A DNA stretch of 58,921 nucleotides from Saccoglossus kowalevskii. Lineage: Eukaryota > Hemichordata > Enteropneusta > Harrimaniidae. The position numbers and the translations under genes were made by a program. Under the pieces are notes generated by a model. That model saw nothing but the letters and a program-made list of their open reading frames with translations, was not told the DNA's origin and did no database searches. Shown piece by piece: positions 25,700 to 37,760 of this stretch. Location: assembly GCF_000003605.2 (NCBI RefSeq), contig NW_003143917.1, positions 1-58,921 of the forward strand, read 5' to 3'. Position 1 is the first letter of the stretch. The number at the start of each line of letters is the position of its first letter.

Positions 25700-28600
25700 G
25701 TGGTCCTTCGCTCATATTTATAATACGAACGTGGTCCTTTGCTCATATTTATAATATAAACGTGGTCCTTTGCTCATATTTATAATATAAACGTGGTCCT
25801 TCGCTCATATTTATATTATACACGTGGTCCTTCGCTCATATTTGTCACGTAATCATGGTCCTTCACTCATATTTATAATAGGAACGTGGTCCTTTGCTCA
25901 TATTTATAATATAAACGTGGTCCTTCGCTCATATTTATAATATAAACATGGTCCTGCGCTCATATTTATAATATACACGTGGTCCTTTGCTCATATTTAT
26001 AATATAAACGTGGTCCTTCGCCGGCTCTTATGTATTATATAAACGTGGTCCTTCGCTCATATTTATAATATAAACGTGGTCCTTTGCTCATATTTATAAC
26101 GTACTCATGGTCCTTCGCTCATATTTATAATACGAACGTGGTCCTTTGCTCATATTTATAATATAAACGTGGTCTTTTGCTCATATTTATAACATAAACG
26201 TGGTCCTTCGCTCATATTTATAATATAAACGTGGTCCTTCGCTCATATTTATAATATAAACGTGGTCCTTTGCTCATATTTATAATATAAATGTGGTCCT
26301 TCGCTCATATTTATCACGTAATCGTGGTCTTTCGCTCTTATTTATAATATAAACGTGGTCCTTCGCTCATATTTATAATATAAACGTGGTTCTTCGCTCA
26401 CGTTTATAATATAAACGTGGTCCTTCGCTCATATTTATAAAATAAACGTGGTCCTTTGCTCATATTTATAATATAAACGTGCTCCTTCGCTCATATGTAT
26501 AATATAAACGTGGTCCTTTGCTCATATTTATAACGTACTCATGGTCCTTCACTCATATTTATAATATAAACGTGGTCCTTCGCTCATATTTATAATATAA
26601 ACGTGATCTTTTGCTCATATTTATAATATAAACGTGGTCCTTCGCTCATATTTATATTATACACGTGGTCCTTCGCTCATATTTGTCACGTAATCATGGT
26701 CCTTCACTCATATTTATAATACGAACGTGGTCCTTTGCTCATATTTATAATATAAACGTGGTCCTTCGCTCATATTTATAATATAAACATGGTCCTTCGC
26801 TCATATTTATAATATACACGTGGTCCTTCGCTCATATTTGTCACGTAATCATGGTCCTTCGCTCATATTTATAATATAAATGTGGTCCTTCGCTCATATT
26901 TATAAGATAAACGTGGTTCTTCGCTCATATTTATAAGATAAACGTGGTTCTTCGCTCATATTTATCACGTACTCATGGTCCTTCGCTCATATTTATAATA
27001 TAAACGTTGTCCTTCGCTCATACTAATAATATAAACGTGGTCCTTCGCTCTTATTTATAATATAAACGTGGTCCTTCGCTCATATTTATCACGTAATCGT
27101 GGTCCTTCGCTCATATTTATGATATAAACGTGGTCCTTCGCTCATATTTATAATATAATCGTGGTCCTTCGCTCTTATTTATAATATAAACGTGGTCCTT
27201 CGCTCATATTTATGATATAAACGTGGTCCTTCGCTCATATTTATAATATAAACCTGGTCCTTCGCTCTTATGTATAATATAAACGTGGTCCTTCGCTCTT
27301 ATTTATAATATAAACGTGGTCCTTCGCTCTTATTTATAATATAAACGTGATCCTTCGCTCATATTTATAATATACACGTGGTCCTTCGCTCATATTTGTC
27401 ACGTAATCATGGTCCTTCACTCATATTTATAATACGAACGTGGTCCTTTGCTCATATTTATAATATAAACGTGGTCCTTCGCTCATATTTGTAATATAAA
27501 CATGGTCCTTCGCTCATATTCATAATATACACGTGGTCCTTCGCTCATATTTATAGTATAAACGTCGTCCTTTGCTTATATTTATAATATAAACGTGGTC
27601 CTTCGCCGGCTCATATGTATTATATAAACGTGGTCCTTCGCTCATATTTATAATATAAACGTGGTCCTTTGCTCATATTTATAACGTACTCATGGCCCTT
27701 CGCTCATATTTATAATACGAACGTGGTCCTTTGCTCATATTTATAATATAAACGTGGTCTTTTGCTCATATTTATAATATAAACGTGGTCCTTCGCTCAT
27801 ATTTATATTATACACGTGGTCCTTCGCACATATTTGTCACGTAATCATGGTCCTTCACTCATATTTATAATACGAACGTGGTCCTTTGCTCATATTTATA
27901 ATATAAACGTGGTCCTTCGCTCATATTTATAATATAGACATGGTCCTTCGCTCATATTTATAATATACACGTGGTCCTTCGCTCATATTTGTCACGTAAT
28001 CATGGTCCTTCGCTCATATTTATAATATAAACGTGGTCCTTCGCTCATATTTATAAGATAAACGTGGTTCTTCGCTCATATTTATAAGATAAACGTGGTT
28101 CTTCGCTCATATTTATCACGTACTCATGGTCCTTCGCTCATATTTATAATATAAACGTTGTCCTTCGCTCATACTAATAATATAAACGTGGTCCTTCGCT
28201 CTTATTTATAATATAAACGTGGTCCTTCGCTCATATTTATCACGTAATCGTGGTCCTTCGCTCATATTTATGATATAAACGTGGTCCTTCGCTCTTATTT
28301 ATAATATAAACGTGGTCCTTCGCTCATATTTATGATATAAACGTGGTCCTTCGCTCATATTTATAATATAAACCTGGTCCTTCGCTCTTATTTATAATAT
28401 AAACGTGGTCCTTCGCTCTTATTTATAATATAAACGTGGTCCTTCGCTCTTACTTATAATATAAACGTGGTCCTTCGCTCATATTTATAATATAAACGTG
28501 GTCCTTCGCTCATATTTATCACCTAATCATGGTCCTTCGCTCATATTTATAATATAAACGTGGTCCTTCGCTCATATTTATGATATAAACGTGGTCCTTC

Positions 28601-28984
28601 GCTCATATTTATAATATAAACGTGGTCCTTCGCTCATATTTATAATATAAACGTGGTCCTTTGCTCATATTTATAATATAAATGTGGTCCTTCGCTCATA
28701 TTTATCACGTAATCGTGGTCCTTCGCTCTTATTTATAATATAAACGTGGTCCTTCGCTCATATTTATAATATAAACGTGGTCCTTCGCTCATGTTTATAA
28801 TATAAACGTGGTCCTTCGCTCATATTTATAATATAAACGTGGTCCTTCGCTCATATTTATATTATACACGTGGTCCTTCGCTCATATTTGTCACGTAATC
28901 ATGGTCCTTCACTCATATTTATAATACGAACGTGGTCCTTTGCTCATATTTATAATATAAACGTGGTACTTCGCTCATATTTAT
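25700..28984 (+). repeat. Long family-B segmental duplication, copy 1 (partner 42,585-45,834)
   Basis: About 3.3 kb is colinear with 42,585-45,834. The offset is 16,885 bp at the left (AATAGGAACG, ggaac at 25,881 and 42,766; TTATAAAATAAACG at 26,436 and 43,321). It is 16,916 bp in the middle and 16,850 bp at the right (CTCTTACTTATAAT at 28,451 and 45,301). Each shift is explained by monomers gained or lost: the partner has one extra monomer near 44,100 and lacks a 66-bp pair that here includes the CGGC monomer at 27,606. Homology ends at about 28,984, where TTATCACC replaces TTATAATA. Confidence 0.85.
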
Positions 28985-29239
28985 CACCTAATCATGGTCC
29001 TTCGCTCATATTTATAATATAAACGTGGTCCTTCGCGCATATTTATGATATAAACGTGGTCCTTCGCTCATATTTATAATATAAACGTGGTCCTTCGCTC
29101 ATATTTATAATATAAATGTGGTCCTTCGCTCATATTTATAATATAAACGTCGTCCTTCGCTCATATTTATAATATAAACGTGGTCCTTTGCTCATATTTA
29201 TAATATAAATGTGGTCCTTCGCTCATATTTATCACGTAA

Positions 29240-30185
29240 TCGTGGTCTTTCGCTCTTATTTATAATATAAACGTGGTCCTTCACTCATATTTATAATATA
29301 AACGTGGTCCTTCGCTCATGTTTATAATATAAACGTGGTCCTTCGCTCATATTTATAATATAAACGTGGTCCTTTGCTCATATTTATAATATAAACGTGC
29401 TCCTTCGCTCATATGTATAATATAAACGTGGTCCTTTGCTCATATTTATAATATAAACGTGGTCTTTTGCTCATATTTATAATATAAACGTGGTCTTTTG
29501 CTCATATTTATAATATAAACGTGGTCCTTCGCTCATATTTATATTATACACGTGGTCCTTCGCTCATATTTGTCACGTAATCATGGTCCTTCACTCATAT
29601 TTATAATACGAACGTGGTCCTTTGCTCATATTTATAATATAAACGTGGTACTTCGCTCATATTTATAATATAAACATGGTCCTTCGCTCATATTTATAAT
29701 ATACACGTGGTCCTTCGCTCATATTTGTCACGTAATCATGGTCCTTCGCTCATATTTATAATATAAACGTCGTCCTTCGCTCATATTTATAAGATAAACG
29801 TGGTTCTTCGCTCATATTTATAAGATAAACGTGGTTCTTCGCTCATATTTATCACGTACTCATGGTCCTTCGCTCATATTTATAATATAAACGTTGTCCT
29901 TCGCTCATACTAATAATATAAACGTGGTCCTTCGCTCTTATTTATAATATAAACGTGGTCCTTCGCTCATATTTATCACGTAATCGTGGTCCTTCGCTCA
30001 TATTTATGATATAAACGTGGTCCTTCGCTCATATTTGTCACGTAATCACGGTCCTTCGCTCATATTTATAATATAATCGTGGTCCTTCGCTCTTATTTAT
30101 AATATAAACGTGGTCCTTCGCTCATATTTATGATATAAACGTGGTCCTTCGCTCATATTTATAATATAAACCTGGTCCTTCGCTC
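29240..30185 (+). repeat. Family-B block, copy 1 (partners 46,528-47,472 and 52,745-53,569)
   Basis: Matches 46,528-47,472 at offset 17,288 (ATATGTATAA at 29,411 and 46,699; TACTAAT at 29,908 and 47,196). Its right part, extending to 30,525, matches 52,745-53,569 at offset 23,044 (CGTCGTCC at 29,768 and 52,812; AACCTGG at 30,171 and 53,215). It includes an ordered run of rare monomers: CGTCGTCC, two AAGATAAACG units, CACGTACTCATGG, AACGTTG, ACTAATAAT, CACGTAATCGTGG, TATGATATAAACG and GTCACGTAATCACGG. Confidence 0.85.
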
Positions 30186-31119
30186 TTATTTATAATATAA
30201 ACGTGGTCCTTCGCTCATATTTATAATATAAACGTGGTCCTTCGCTCATATTTATGATATAAACGTGGTCCTTCGCTCATATTTATAATATAAACCTGGT
30301 CCTTCGCTCTTATTTATAATATAAACGTGGTCCTTCGCTCATATTTATAATATAAACGTGGTCCTTCGCTCATATTTATAATATAATCGTGGTCCTTCGC
30401 TCTTATTTATAATATAAACGTGGTCCTTCGCTCATATTTATGATATAAACGTGGTCCTTCGCTCATATTTATAATATAAACCTGGTCCTTCGCTCTTATT
30501 TATAATATAAACGTGGTCCTTCGCTCTTATTTATAATATAAACGTGGTCCTTCGCTCATATTTATAATATAAACGTGGTCCTTTGCTCATATTTATAATA
30601 TAAATGTGGTCCTTCTCTCATATTTATCACGTAATCGTGGTCTTTCGCTCTTATTTATAATATAAACGTGGTCCTTCGCTCATATTTATAATATAAACGT
30701 GGTCCTTCGCTCATATTTATAATATAAACGTGGTCCTTTGCTCATATTTATAATATAAACGTGCTCCTTCGCTCATATGTATAATATAAACGTGGTCCTT
30801 TGCTCATATTTATAACGTACTCATGGTCCTTCGCTCATATTTATAATATAAACGTGGTCCTTCGCTCATATTTATAATATAAACGTGGTCTTTTGCTCAT
30901 ATTTATAATATAAACGTGGTCCTTTGCTCATATTTATAACGTACTCGTGGTCCTTCGCTCATATTTATAATACGAACGTGGTCCTTTGCTCATATTTATA
31001 ATATAAACGTGGTCCTTTGCTCATATTTATAATATAAACGTGGTCCTTCGCTCATATTTATATTATACACGTGGTCCTTCGCTCATATTTGTCACGTAAT
31101 CATGGTCCTTCACTCATAT

Positions 31120-31240
31120 TTATAATACGAACATGGTCCTTTGCTCATATTTTATAATATAAACGTGGTCCTTCGCTCATATTTATAATATAAACGTGGT
31201 CCTTCGCTCATATTTATAATATAAACGTGGTCCTTCGCTC
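31120..31240. repeat. B1/A2 junction
   Basis: Family-B monomers (TATTATACACG, GTCACGTAATCATGG, AATACGAACATGG) end here, then a 32-bp monomer with one extra T (CATATTTTATAATATAAAC near 31,147) leads through canonical monomers into the family-A CATATGTATAAT series. Sequence 30,776-31,170 matches 58,321-58,715 at offset 27,545, including the extra T and the rare AACATGG. The two loci then diverge: 58,731 onward continues as family B whereas 31,200 onward becomes family A. The break in a shared block therefore places the junction at about 31,170-31,215. Confidence 0.75.
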
Positions 31241-34200
31241 ATATGTATAATATAAACGTGGTCCTTCGCTCATATTTATAATATAAACGTGGTCCTTCGC
31301 TCATATGTATAATATAAACGTGGTCCTTCGCTCATATGTATAATATAAACGTGGTCCTTCGCTCATATTTGTCACGTAATCACGGTCCTTCGCTCTTATT
31401 TATAATATAATCTTGGTCCTTCGCTCATTTTTATAATATAAACGTGGTCCTTCGCTCATATTCATAATATAATCGTGGTCCTTCGCTCATATTTATCACG
31501 TAATCGTGGTCCTTCGCTCTTATTTATAATATAAACGTGGTCCTTTGCTCATATTTATAATATAAACGTGGTCCTTCGCTCATATTCATAATATAAACGT
31601 GGTCCTTCGATTATTTTTATAATATAAACGTGGTCTTTCGCTCATATTTATAATATAAACGTGGTCCTTCGCTCATATTTATCACCTAATCATGGTCCTT
31701 CGCTCATATTTATAATATAATCATGGTCCTTCGCTCATATTTATAATATAATCGTGGTCCTTCGCTTATATTTATATTATAATCGTGTCCTTCGCTCTTA
31801 TTTATAATATAATCGTGGTCCTTCGCTCATATTTATAATATAAACGTGGTCCATCGCTCATTTTTATCACGTAATCATGGTCCTTCGCTCATATTTGTCA
31901 CGTAATCACGGTCCTTCGCGCTTATTTATAATATAATCGTGGTCCTTCGCTCAATTTTATAATATAATCGTGGTCCTTTGCTCATATTTATAATATAATC
32001 GTGGTCCTTCGCTCATTTTTATAATATAAACGTCGACCTTCGCTCATTTTTATTACGTAATCATGGTCCTTCGCTCATATTTATAATATAATCGTGGTCC
32101 TTCGCTTATATTTATAATATAATCGTGTCCTTCGCTCTTATTTATAATATAATCGTGGTCCTTCGCTCATATTTATAATATAAACGTGGTCCTTTGCTCA
32201 TATTTATCACCTAATCATGGTCCTTCGCTCATATTTATAATATAATCATGGTCCTTCGCTCATATTTATAATATAATCGTGGTCCTTCGCTTATATTTAT
32301 AATATAATCGTGTCCTTCGCTCTTATTTATAATATAATCGTGGTCCTTCGCTCATATTTATAATATAAACGTGGTCCTTCGCTCATATTTGTCACGTAAT
32401 CACGGTCCTTCGCGCTTATTTATAATATAATCGTGGTCCTTCGCTCAATTTTATAATATAATCGTGGTCCTTTGCTCATATTTATAATATAATCGTGGTC
32501 CTTCGCTCATTTTTATAATATATACTTCGACCTTCGCTCATTTTTATTACGTAATCATGGTCCTTCGCTCATATTCATAATATAATCGTGGTCCTTCGCT
32601 CATATTTATCACGTAATCGTGGTCCTTCGCTCATATTTATAATATAAACGTGGTCCTTCGCTCATATTTATAATATAAACGTGGTCCTTCGCTCATATTC
32701 ATAATATAAACGTGGTCCTTCGATTATATTTATAATATAAACGTGGTCTTTCGCCCATATTTATAATATAAACGTGGTCCTTCGCTCATATTTATCACCT
32801 AATCATGGTCCTTCGCTCATATTTATAATATAATCATGGTACTTCGCTCTTATTTATAATATAAACGTGGTCCTTCGCTCATATTTATAATATAAACGTG
32901 GTCCTTCGCTCATATTCATAATATAAACGTGGTCCTTCGCTCATATGTATAATATAAACGTGGTCCTTCGCTCATATTTATAATATAAACGTCGACCTTC
33001 GCTCATTTTTATTACGTAATCATGGTCCTTCGCTCATATTTATAATATAATCGTGGTCCTTCGCTCATATTTATCACGTAATCGTGGTCCTTCGCTCTTA
33101 TTTATAATATAAACGTGGTCCTTCGCTCATATTTATAATATAAACGTGGTCCTTCGCTCATATTCATAATATAAACGTGGTCCTTCGATTATTTTTATAA
33201 TATAAACTTGGTCTTTCGCTCATATTTATAATATAAACGTGGTCCTTCGCTCATATTAATAATATAAACGTGGTCCTTCGATTATATTTATAATATAAAC
33301 GTGGTTCTTTCGCTTATATTTATAATATAATCGTGGTCCTTCGCTCATATTTATCACGTAATCATGGTCCTTCGCTCATATTTATAATTATAATCATGGT
33401 CCTTTCGCTCTTATTTATAATAATAAACGTGGTCCTTTGGTCATATTTATAATATAAACGTGGTCCTTCGTTCATATTCATAATATAAATGGGGTCCTTT
33501 GGTCATAATTATAATATAAATGTGGTCCTTCGCTCATATTTATAATATAAACGTGGTCCTTCGCTCATATTTATAATATAAACGTGGTCCTTCGCTCATA
33601 TGTATAATATAAACGTGGTCCTTCGCTCATATTTATAATATAAACGTGGTCCTTCGCTCATATGTATAATATAAACGTGGTCCTTCGCTCATATGTATAA
33701 TATAAACGTGGTCCTTCGCTCATATTTGTCACGTAATCACGGTCCTTCGCTCTTATTTATAATATAATCTTGGTCCTTCGCTCATTTTTATAATATAAAC
33801 GTGGTCCTTCGCTCATATTCATAATATAATCGTGGTCCTTCGCTCATATTTATCACGTAATCGTGGTCCTTCGCTCTTATTTATAATATAAACGTGGTCC
33901 TTCGCTCATATTTATAATATAAACGTGGTCCTTCGCTCATATTCATAATATAAACGTGGTCCTTCGATTATATTTATAATATAAACGTGGTCTTTCGCTC
34001 ATATTTATAATATAAACGTGGTCCTTCGCTCATATTTATCACCTAATCATGGTCCTTCGCTCATATTTATAATATAATCATGGTCCTTCGCTCATATTTA
34101 TAATATAATCGTGGTCCTTCGCCTATATTTATAACATAATCGTGTCCTTCGCTCTTATTTATAATATAATCGTGGTCCTTCGCTCATATTTATAATATAA

Positions 34201-37200
34201 ACGTGGTCCATCGCTCATTTTTATCACGTAATCATGGTCCTTCGCTCATATTTGTCACGTAATCACGGTCCTTCGCTCATTTATAATATAATCGTGGTCC
34301 TTCGCTCAATTTTATAATATAATCGTGGTCCTTCGCTCATATTTATAATATAATCGTGGTCCTTCGCTCATTTTTATAATATAAACGTCGACCTTCGCTC
34401 ATTTTTATTACGTAATCATGGTCCTTCGCTCATATTTATAATATAATCGTGGTCCTTCGCTCATATTTATAATATAATCGTGCTCGTCGCTCTTATTTAT
34501 AATATAAATGTTGTCCTTCGCTCATATTTATAATATAAACGTTGTCCTTCGCTCATATTCATAATATAAACGTGGTCCTTCGCTCATATGTATAATATAA
34601 ACGTGGTTCTTCGCTCATATGTATAATATAAACGTGGTCCTTCGCTCATATTTGTCACGTAATCACGGTCCTTCGCTCTTATTTATAATATAATCTTGGT
34701 CCTTTGCTCATTTTTATAATATAAACGTCGTCCTTCGCTCATTTTTATCACGTAATCATGGTCCTTCGCTCATATTCATAATATAATCGTGGTCCTTCGC
34801 TCATATTTATCACGTAATCGTGGTCCTTCGCTCTTATTTATAATATAAACGTGGTCCTTCGCTCATATTTATAATATAAACGTGGTCCTTCGCTCATATT
34901 CATAATATAAACGTGGTCCTTCGATTATTTTTATAATATAAACTTGGTCTTTCGCTCATATTTATAATATAAACGTGGTCCTTCGCTCATATTTATCACC
35001 TAATCATGGTCCTTCGCTCATATTTATAATATAATCATGGTCCTTCGCTCATATTTATAATATAATCGTGGTCCTTCGCTCATTTTTATAATATAAACGT
35101 GGTCCTTCGCTCATTTTTATCACGTAATCATGGTCCTTCGCTCATATTTATAATATAATCATGGTCCTTCGCTCTTATTTATAATATAAATGTGGTCCTT
35201 CGCTCATATTTATAATATAAACGTGGTCCTTCGCTCATATTCATAATATAAACGTGGTCCTTCGCTCATATGTATAATATAAACGTGGTCCTTCGCTCAT
35301 ATGTATAATATAAACGTGGTCCTTCGCTCATATTTGTCACGTAATCACGGTCCTTCGCTCTTATTTATAATATAATCTTGGTCCTTCGCTCATTTTTATA
35401 ATATAATCGTCGTCCTTCGCTCATTTTTATCACGTAATCATGGTCCTTCGCTCATATTCATAATATAATCGTGGTCCTTCGCTCATATTTATCACGTAAT
35501 CGTGGTCCTTCGCTCTTATTTATAATATAAACGTGGTCATTCGATTATTTTTATAATATAAACGTGGTCCTTCGCTCATATTTATAATATAAACGTGGTC
35601 CTTCGCTCATATTTATCACCTAATCATGGTCCTTCGCTCATATTTATAATATAATCATGGTCCTTCGCTCATATTTATAATATAATCGTGGTCCTTCGCT
35701 TATATTTATATTATAATCGTGTCCTTCGCTCTTATTTATAATATAATCGTGGTCCTTCGCTCATATTTATAATATAAACGTGGTCCATCGCTCATTTTTA
35801 TCACGTAATCATGGTCCTTCGCTCATATTTGTCACGTAATCACGGTCCTTCGCGCTTATTTATAATATAATCGTGGTCCTTCGCTCAATTTTATAATATA
35901 ATCGTGGTCCTTTGCTCATATTTATAATATAATCGTGGTCCTTCGCTCATTTTTATAATATAAACGTCAACCTTCGCTCATTTTTATTACGTAATCATGG
36001 TCCTTCGCTCATATTTATAATATAATCGTGGTCCTTCGCTTATATTTATAATATAATCGTGTCCTTCGCTCTTATTTATAATATAATCGTGGTCCTTCGC
36101 TCATATTTATCATATAAACGTGGTCCTTCGCTCATATTTATCACCTAATCATGGTCCTTCGCTCATATTTATAATATAATCATGGTCCTTCGCTCATATT
36201 TATAATATTATCGTGGTCCTTCGCTTATATTTATAATATAATCGTGTCCTTCGCTCTTATTTATAATATAATCGTGGTCCTTCGCTCATATTTATAATAT
36301 AAACGTGGTCCTTCGCTCATATTTGTCACGTAATCACGGTGCTTCGCGCTTATTTATAATATAATCGTGGTCCTTCGCTCAATTTTATAATATAATCGTG
36401 GTCCTTTGCTCATATTTATAATATAATCTTGGTCCTTCGCTCATTTTTATAATATAAACGTCGTCCTTCGCTCATTTTTATCACGTAATCATGGTCCTTC
36501 GCTCATATTCATAATATAATCGTGGTCCTTCGCTCATATTTATCACGTAATCGTGGTCCTTCGCTCTTATTTATAATATAAACGTGGTCCTTCGCTCATA
36601 TTTATAATATAAACGTGGTCCTTCGCTCATATTCATAATATAAACGTGGTCCTTCGATTATTTTTATAATATAAACTTGGTCTTTCGCTCATATTTATAA
36701 TATAAACGTGGTCCTTCGCTCATATTAATAATATAAACGTGGTCCTTCGATTATATTTATAATATAAACGTGGTCTTTCGCTTATATTTATAATATAATC
36801 GTGGTCCTTCGCTCATATTTATCACGTAATCATGGTCCTTCGCTCATATTTATAATATAATCATGGTCCTTCGCTCTTATTTATAATATAAACGTGATCC
36901 TTCGCTCATATTTATAATATAAACGTGGTCCTTCGTTCATATTCATAATATAAACGTGATCCTTCGCTCATATGTATAATATAAACGTGGTCCTTCGCTC
37001 ATATTTATAATATAAACGTGGTCCTTCGCTCATATTTATAATATAAACGTGGTCCTTCGCTCATATGTATAATATAAACGTGGTCCTTCGCTCATATTTA
37101 TAATATAAACGTGGTCCTTCGCTCATATGTATAATATAAACGTGGTCCTTCGCTCATATGTATAATATAAACGTGGTCCTTCGCTCATATTTGTCACGTA

Positions 37201-37650
37201 ATCACGGTCCTTCGCTCTTATTTATAATATAATCTTGGTCCTTCGCTCATTTTTATAATATAAACGTGGTCCTTCGCTCATATTCATAATATAATCGTGG
37301 TCCTTCGCTCATATTTATCACGTAATCGTGGTCCTTCGCTCTTATTTATAATATAAACGTGGTCCTTTGCTCATATTTATAATATAAACGTGGTCCTTCG
37401 CTCATATTCATAATATAAACGTGGTCCTTCGATTATTTTTATAATATAAACGTGGTCTTTCGCTCATATTTATAATATAAACGTGGTCCTTCGCTCATAT
37501 TTATCACCTAATCATGGTCCTTCGCTCATATTTATAATATAATCATGGTCCTTCGCTCATATTTATAATATAATCGTGGTCCTTCGCTTATATTTATATT
37601 ATAATCGTGTCCTTCGCTCTTATTTATAATATAATCGTGGTCCTTCGCTC
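31151..37650 (+). repeat. Satellite domain A2 (second family-A block)
   Basis: Family-A markers return: GTCGAC at 32,032, 32,991 and 34,387, 30-bp TCGTGTCC monomers, TTCGATTAT monomers and GTCACGTAATCACGG monomers. About 31,370-33,000 matches 14,250-15,800 of A1 at offsets of 17.1-17.2 kb. The shared rarities are TATATACTTCGACC (15,321 and 32,519) and CATGGTACTTCGC (tacttcgct at 15,642 and 32,840). The end of A2 (about 36,700-37,640) matches 22,130-23,070 of A1 at offset 14,573, sharing CGTTCATATTCAT (22,361 and 36,934). A2 thus looks like a rearranged copy of parts of A1 set between two family-B blocks. Confidence 0.82.
33301..33510. repeat. Indel-rich patch inside A2
   Basis: This is a copy of 36,768-36,980, as shown by flanking AACTTGG (33,206 and 36,675) and CGTTCATATTCAT (33,469 and 36,934). 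The patch carries four single-base insertions within about 130 bp (GGTTCTTTCGC, ATAATTATAATCATGG, CCTTTCGCTC and ATAATAATAAACG). A few substitutions follow (CCTTTGGTC, AATGGGGTCC). Flanking copies have no such indels, so consensus errors are a likely cause. Confidence 0.8.
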
Positions 37651-37760
37651 ATATTTTATAATATAAACGTGGGTCCTGTCGCGTCATATTTATAATATAA
37701 ACGTGGTCCTCGCTCATATTTGTAATATAAACATGGTCCTTCGCTCATAATTCATAATAT
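37651..37760. repeat. Scrambled A2/B2 junction
   Basis: Several off-length monomers occur together: CATATTTTATAATATAAAC (one extra T), ACGTGGGTCCTGTCGCGTC (several inserted or changed bases), GTGGTCCTCGCTCAT (one T missing) and CTCATAATTCATAATATAC (extra base). To the left the phase matches A1 near 23,090; to the right the sequence joins the family-B TTTGTAATATAAACATGG monomers in the phase of 27,480. The concentration of small errors exactly at the family switch could mark a true recombination point or an assembly join. Confidence 0.75.

Larger units (their letters stand above)
23446..31150 (+). repeat. Satellite domain B1 (family-B variants)
   Basis: A second variant set takes over. Typical monomers contain TTATGATATAAACG, TTATAAGATAAACGTGGTTC, ATACTAATAATATAAAC, AATACGAACG preceded by CCTTCACTCAT, TATTATACACGTGG, CACGTACTCATGG and AAACCTGG. 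TTTGCTC often replaces TTCGCTC. The CGGC-insertion monomer occurs at 26,021 and 27,606. GTCGAC and the 30-bp TCGTGTCC monomers of family A were not seen. Much of the block (about 25,700-30,185) is colinear with 42,585-47,472 in domain B2. No coding or RNA gene is visible. Confidence 0.85.
1114..34392 (+). repeat. SalI-site (GTCGAC) monomers, family-A marker
   Basis: I found about 26 GTCGAC sites, at 1,114, 1,856, 3,282, 5,914, 6,408, 7,614, 10,155, 11,021, 11,546, 11,887, 12,381, 13,127, 14,926, 15,793, 16,287, 16,814, 19,197, 19,691, 20,527, 21,021, 21,486, 21,980, 23,281, 32,032, 32,991 and 34,387. All lie in A1 or A2 and none was noticed in B1 or B2. Most are followed by a TATTACGTAATCATGG monomer. 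Point-mutated versions (GTCAAC near 7,120 and 35,969; TTCGAC near 15,330 and 32,526) occupy homologous positions. Confidence 0.85.
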
